This document shows, in pieces, positions 5,023-7,137 of a stretch of 7,137 nt of DNA (position 1 is its first letter; the number at the start of each line of letters is the position of its first letter). A program made the translations under genes and the position numbers. The notes beneath the pieces were generated by a model. That model was not told where the DNA came from. It saw only the letters and a program-made list of their open reading frames with translations, and ran no database searches. The DNA is from Paracoccaceae bacterium (lineage in GTDB: Bacteria; Pseudomonadota; Alphaproteobacteria; Rhodobacterales; Rhodobacteraceae): the NCBI GenBank assembly GCA_027030435.1, contig JALVEX010000404.1, positions 1 to 7,137 on the forward strand, written 5' to 3'.

Positions 5023-6612
5023 ATGAATGATTCCGTGGCGCTCAGGCGCGCACTCCTCTCCGTTTCCGACAAGACCGGCCTGCTGGAGCTTGCAAGCGCC
5101 CTCGCGGCGCGCGGGGTGGAGCTGATCTCCACCGGCGGCACGGCCGCCATGCTGCGCGAGGCGGGGCTCGAGGTGAAGGATGTGTCCGAGATCACGGGCT
5201 TTCCCGAAATGATGGATGGAAGGGTGAAAACGCTTCACCCCAAGGTGCATGGCGGGCTTCTGGCGCTGCGCGATGATCCGGCGCATCTGGCGGCGATGGA
5301 AGAGCACGGCATCGGGCCGATCGATCTTCTGGTTGTCAATCTCTACCCTTTCGAGGCCACGGTGGCGAGGGGCGCCGATTATGATGAATGCGTGGAAAAC
5401 ATCGATATCGGCGGCCCGGCCATGATCCGCGCGGCGGCCAAGAATCACGGCTTCGTCACAACTATCGTCGATCCCGAGGATTACGCCGCGCTTCTGGAAG
5501 AGATCGAAACCAACGATGGCGCCACCACCCTGCCTTTCCGCCGCAGGATGGCGCAGACCGCCTATGCCCGCACCGCCGCCTATGATGCGGCCGTTTCCAA
5601 CTGGATGGCCGGGGCAATCGGCGAGGAAGCCCCGCGCTACAAGGCCGCGGCCGGCACCCTTTCCCAGCCGCTTCGCTACGGCGAGAATCCCCATCAGAAG
5701 GCCGCCTTCTACAAGGATGGCAGCAAGCGCCCCGGCGTGGGCAGCGCGGTGCAGCATCAGGGCAAGGCGCTTTCCTACAACAACATCAACGATACCGATG
5801 CCGCCTTCGAACTGGTTGCGGAATTCGATCCCGCGGAGGGCCCCGTCTGTGCCATCATAAAGCACGCAAACCCCTGCGGCGTGGGGCGCGGCGAAACCAT
5901 GGTGGAGGCCTACCGCAAGGCCTTTGCCACCGATCAGGTATCGCCCTTCGGCGGCATCATCGCGCTCAATCAGCTGCTTGACGGCGAAACCGCGCGCGAG
6001 ATCACGAAGATCTTTACCGAAGTGGTGATCGCGCCCGAGGTGACGGATGAGGCGAAGGAGATCTTCGCCGCGAAGAAGAACCTGCGCCTTCTCACCACCG
6101 GCGGCCTGCCCGATCCCCGCAAGCCGGGTGAAACCTGGCGCAAGGTGGCCGGCGGCTACCTTGTGCAGGATCGCGACAATGGCGTGATCTCGCCCGATGA
6201 TCTGAAAGTCGTCACCAAACGCGCGCCTACGGCGACCGAGCTTGCCGATCTCCTGTTTGCCTGGAAGATCGCCAAGCATGTGAAATCCAACGCCATCGTT
6301 TACGTGAAGGATGGGGCCACGGTGGGGGTTGGTGCCGGGCAGATGAGCCGTGTCGATTCCACCCGCATCGCGGCGCAGAAGGCGCGCGACATGGCCGAGG
6401 CGCTCGGCCTTGACGAGGTGCCCACGAAAGGCTCGGTCGTGGCATCGGACGCCTTCTTCCCCTTCCCCGACGGCCTGCTCACGGCCGCCGAGGCCGGCGC
6501 CACGGCGGTGATCCAGCCCGGCGGCTCGATCCGCGATGACGAGGTGATCCGGGCGGCCGATGAAGCCGGGCTGGCCATGGTATTCACCGGCATGCGCCAT
6601 TTCCGGCACTAG
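5023..6612 (+). CDS. purH: Bifunctional AICAR formyltransferase / IMP cyclohydrolase
   Basis: PurH performs the last two steps of purine synthesis in the cytoplasm: formylation of AICAR with 10-formyltetrahydrofolate to FAICAR, then ring closure to IMP. The 529 residues equal the E. coli length. The N-terminal cyclohydrolase domain (1 to about 195, MGS-like fold) shows LLSVSDKTG (11-19), ISTGGT (35-40) and FPEMMDGRVKTLHPKVHGG (60-78). The C-terminal formyltransferase domain shows LRYGENPHQKAAFY (217-230), QGKALSYNNINDTDAA (246-261), IIKHANPCGVG with the catalytic Lys280-His281 pair, DQVSPFGG, RVDSTRIA (443-450), and SDAFFPFPDG with IQPGGSIRDDEVI near the end. A GGAG ribosome binding site (5011-5014) lies 8 bases before ATG 5023. 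It follows the heparinase-like gene by 20 bases and precedes lspA by 8, so the three are probably co-transcribed. No recognisable PurR-type operator or purine riboswitch lies directly upstream. Confidence 0.97.
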   Translation: MNDSVALRRALLSVSDKTGLLELASALAARGVELISTGGTAAMLREAGLEVKDVSEITGFPEMMDGRVKTLHPKVHGGLLALRDDPAHLAAMEEHGIGPIDLLVVNLYPFEATVARGADYDECVENIDIGGPAMIRAAAKNHGFVTTIVDPEDYAALLEEIETNDGATTLPFRRRMAQTAYARTAAYDAAVSNWMAGAIGEEAPRYKAAAGTLSQPLRYGENPHQKAAFYKDGSKRPGVGSAVQHQGKALSYNNINDTDAAFELVAEFDPAEGPVCAIIKHANPCGVGRGETMVEAYRKAFATDQVSPFGGIIALNQLLDGETAREITKIFTEVVIAPEVTDEAKEIFAAKKNLRLLTTGGLPDPRKPGETWRKVAGGYLVQDRDNGVISPDDLKVVTKRAPTATELADLLFAWKIAKHVKSNAIVYVKDGATVGVGAGQMSRVDSTRIAAQKARDMAEALGLDEVPTKGSVVASDAFFPFPDGLLTAAEAGATAVIQPGGSIRDDEVIRAADEAGLAMVFTGMRHFRH

Positions 6613-6615
6613 GAG
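6611..6615 (+). promoter_or_regulatory. Shine-Dalgarno of lspA overlapping the purH stop codon
   Basis: AGGAG shares its first two bases with the purH stop TAG (6610-6612) and lies 5 bases before the lspA ATG at 6621. Ribosomes finishing purH would therefore unload on the lspA initiation site, which favours translational coupling of the two genes. Confidence 0.75.
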
Positions 6616-6620
6616 CGCGC

Positions 6621-7097
6621 ATGAAAATCACCGTCCGGGCCGCGATTGCCGTATTTCTGCTCGATCAGATTTCGAAATACCTTGTGGTGCATTGGCTCGG
6701 GCTGGCCAGCCGGGGGAGGATCGATGTGCTTCCCCCCTTCCTCGATTTCCGCATGGCGTGGAACCGGGGGATCAATTTCGGCCTTGGCGGGGGGGCGGTT
6801 TCGCACTGGATCCTGATCCTCGTGGCGCTCGCCATCGTGGCCGGCATCATCATCTGGCTGCGCCGCAGCCGCCCCGGCACCATGGCGCAGATCAGCGGCG
6901 GGCTCCTGATCGGGGGGGCGCTCGGCAATGTGATGGATCGCCTGCTATACGGCGCGGTGGCCGATTTCATCAATATGTCATGCTGCGGGCTCGATAACCC
7001 CTATTCCTTCAACATAGCGGATATCGCGGTGTTTGCCGGGGCTATAGGGCTCATCCTTTTCGCTCCCGGGAAGGAAACCCCAAATAACACCCCGTGA
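6621..7097 (+). CDS. lspA: Lipoprotein signal peptidase (signal peptidase II)
   Basis: LspA is an inner-membrane aspartyl protease that removes the signal peptide of diacylglyceryl-modified prolipoproteins. The 158-residue protein has four likely membrane helices (about 5-25, 60-80, 88-105 and 131-149). Family motifs are in order: LDQISKY (14-20), WNRGINFG (47-54), GALGNVMDR (99-107), VADFI with catalytic Asp115, and FNIAD with catalytic Asp134. The two aspartates are 19 residues apart, exactly as in the Pseudomonas aeruginosa enzyme (124 and 143). Between them is a Cys-Cys pair (121-122) facing the periplasm. Two G7 runs (6789-6795 and 6912-6918) each encode Gly-Gly as GGG GGG. The gene follows purH by 8 bases and is probably coupled to it; no terminator is seen after it, only a promoter-like site. 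Confidence 0.96.
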   Translation: MKITVRAAIAVFLLDQISKYLVVHWLGLASRGRIDVLPPFLDFRMAWNRGINFGLGGGAVSHWILILVALAIVAGIIIWLRRSRPGTMAQISGGLLIGGALGNVMDRLLYGAVADFINMSCCGLDNPYSFNIADIAVFAGAIGLILFAPGKETPNNTP

Positions 7098-7122
7098 CGC
7101 GCAGCCAAACATGCGCTAAACA
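7094..7122 (+). promoter_or_regulatory. Putative promoter for a gene beyond the right edge
   Basis: GTGACG (7094-7099, 4 of 6 matches to TTGACA; GTGACGC matches 6 of 7 of the alphaproteobacterial TTGACGS) is followed after 17 bases by TAAACA (7117-7122), giving GCTAAACA at 7115-7122. The GCTAAAC core and the spacing are the same as in the dapB candidate at 668-696. The -35 overlaps the lspA stop codon. No start codon with a ribosome binding site is visible before the window ends. In related Rhodobacterales I would expect a DUF3035 lipoprotein gene next, but this cannot be seen here. Confidence 0.4.
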
Positions 7123-7137
7123 GCGGAAAGAATTGCT

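Noticed and set aside
3271..5033. GANTC (CcrM methylation) sites at the heparinase-like start (3271-3275) and just after the purH start (5029-5033)
   Set aside because: By base composition such sites are expected about twenty times in this window, so two at gene starts are not evidence of cell-cycle control.
4906..6609. A 567-codon open frame on the minus strand opposite purH
   Set aside because: purH is an unambiguous full-length gene on the plus strand. The antisense frame arises from GC-rich third positions, and its translation, rich in His, Arg and Gly, shows no recognisable domain.

Overview
This 7.1 kb window is ordinary alphaproteobacterial chromosome. High GC content, very strong GC bias at third codon positions, the gene order and the protein sequences all point to the order Rhodobacterales (Rhodobacteraceae-like). 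Every complete gene reads through without a frameshift. I see no insertion sequence, prophage gene, tRNA, rRNA or CRISPR array, and no sign of recent transfer.

Layout, left to right. On the minus strand, rbfA (ribosome-binding factor A) is followed, through a 4-base ATGA stop/start overlap, by the 5' end of a secreted DUF2233 (phosphodiester glycosidase-like) gene that leaves the window at base 1. A short divergent gap carrying a likely promoter separates rbfA from dapB (plus strand, lysine/diaminopimelate synthesis). dapB converges on a 66-residue minus-strand gene of the DUF1674 / succinate dehydrogenase assembly factor 4 family. A second divergent gap then leads into a plus-strand run: rsmB (16S rRNA m5C967 methyltransferase), a heparinase II/III-like gene, purH (last two steps of IMP synthesis) and lspA (lipoprotein signal peptidase). 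The final 40 bases after lspA hold a probable promoter for a gene beyond the window.

The genes are mostly housekeeping: ribosome maturation (rbfA, rsmB), cell wall and lysine precursors (dapB), respiratory complex assembly (DUF1674), purines (purH) and lipoprotein processing (lspA). The odd one out is the heparinase II/III-like gene. It has no visible signal peptide, yet it sits between an rRNA methyltransferase and a purine gene. It is the best candidate here for undescribed biology.

Smaller signals worth checking are two promoter-like sites with the same GCTAAAC element and spacing (before dapB and after lspA), a promoter-like site inside the alternative 5' end of the heparinase-like gene, an AT-only-like palindrome carrying a TTA codon upstream of purH, a 14-bp GC-rich inverted repeat in the DUF2233 signal-peptide region, and three G7 tracts in dapB and lspA. 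I found no convincing novel multi-gene system.
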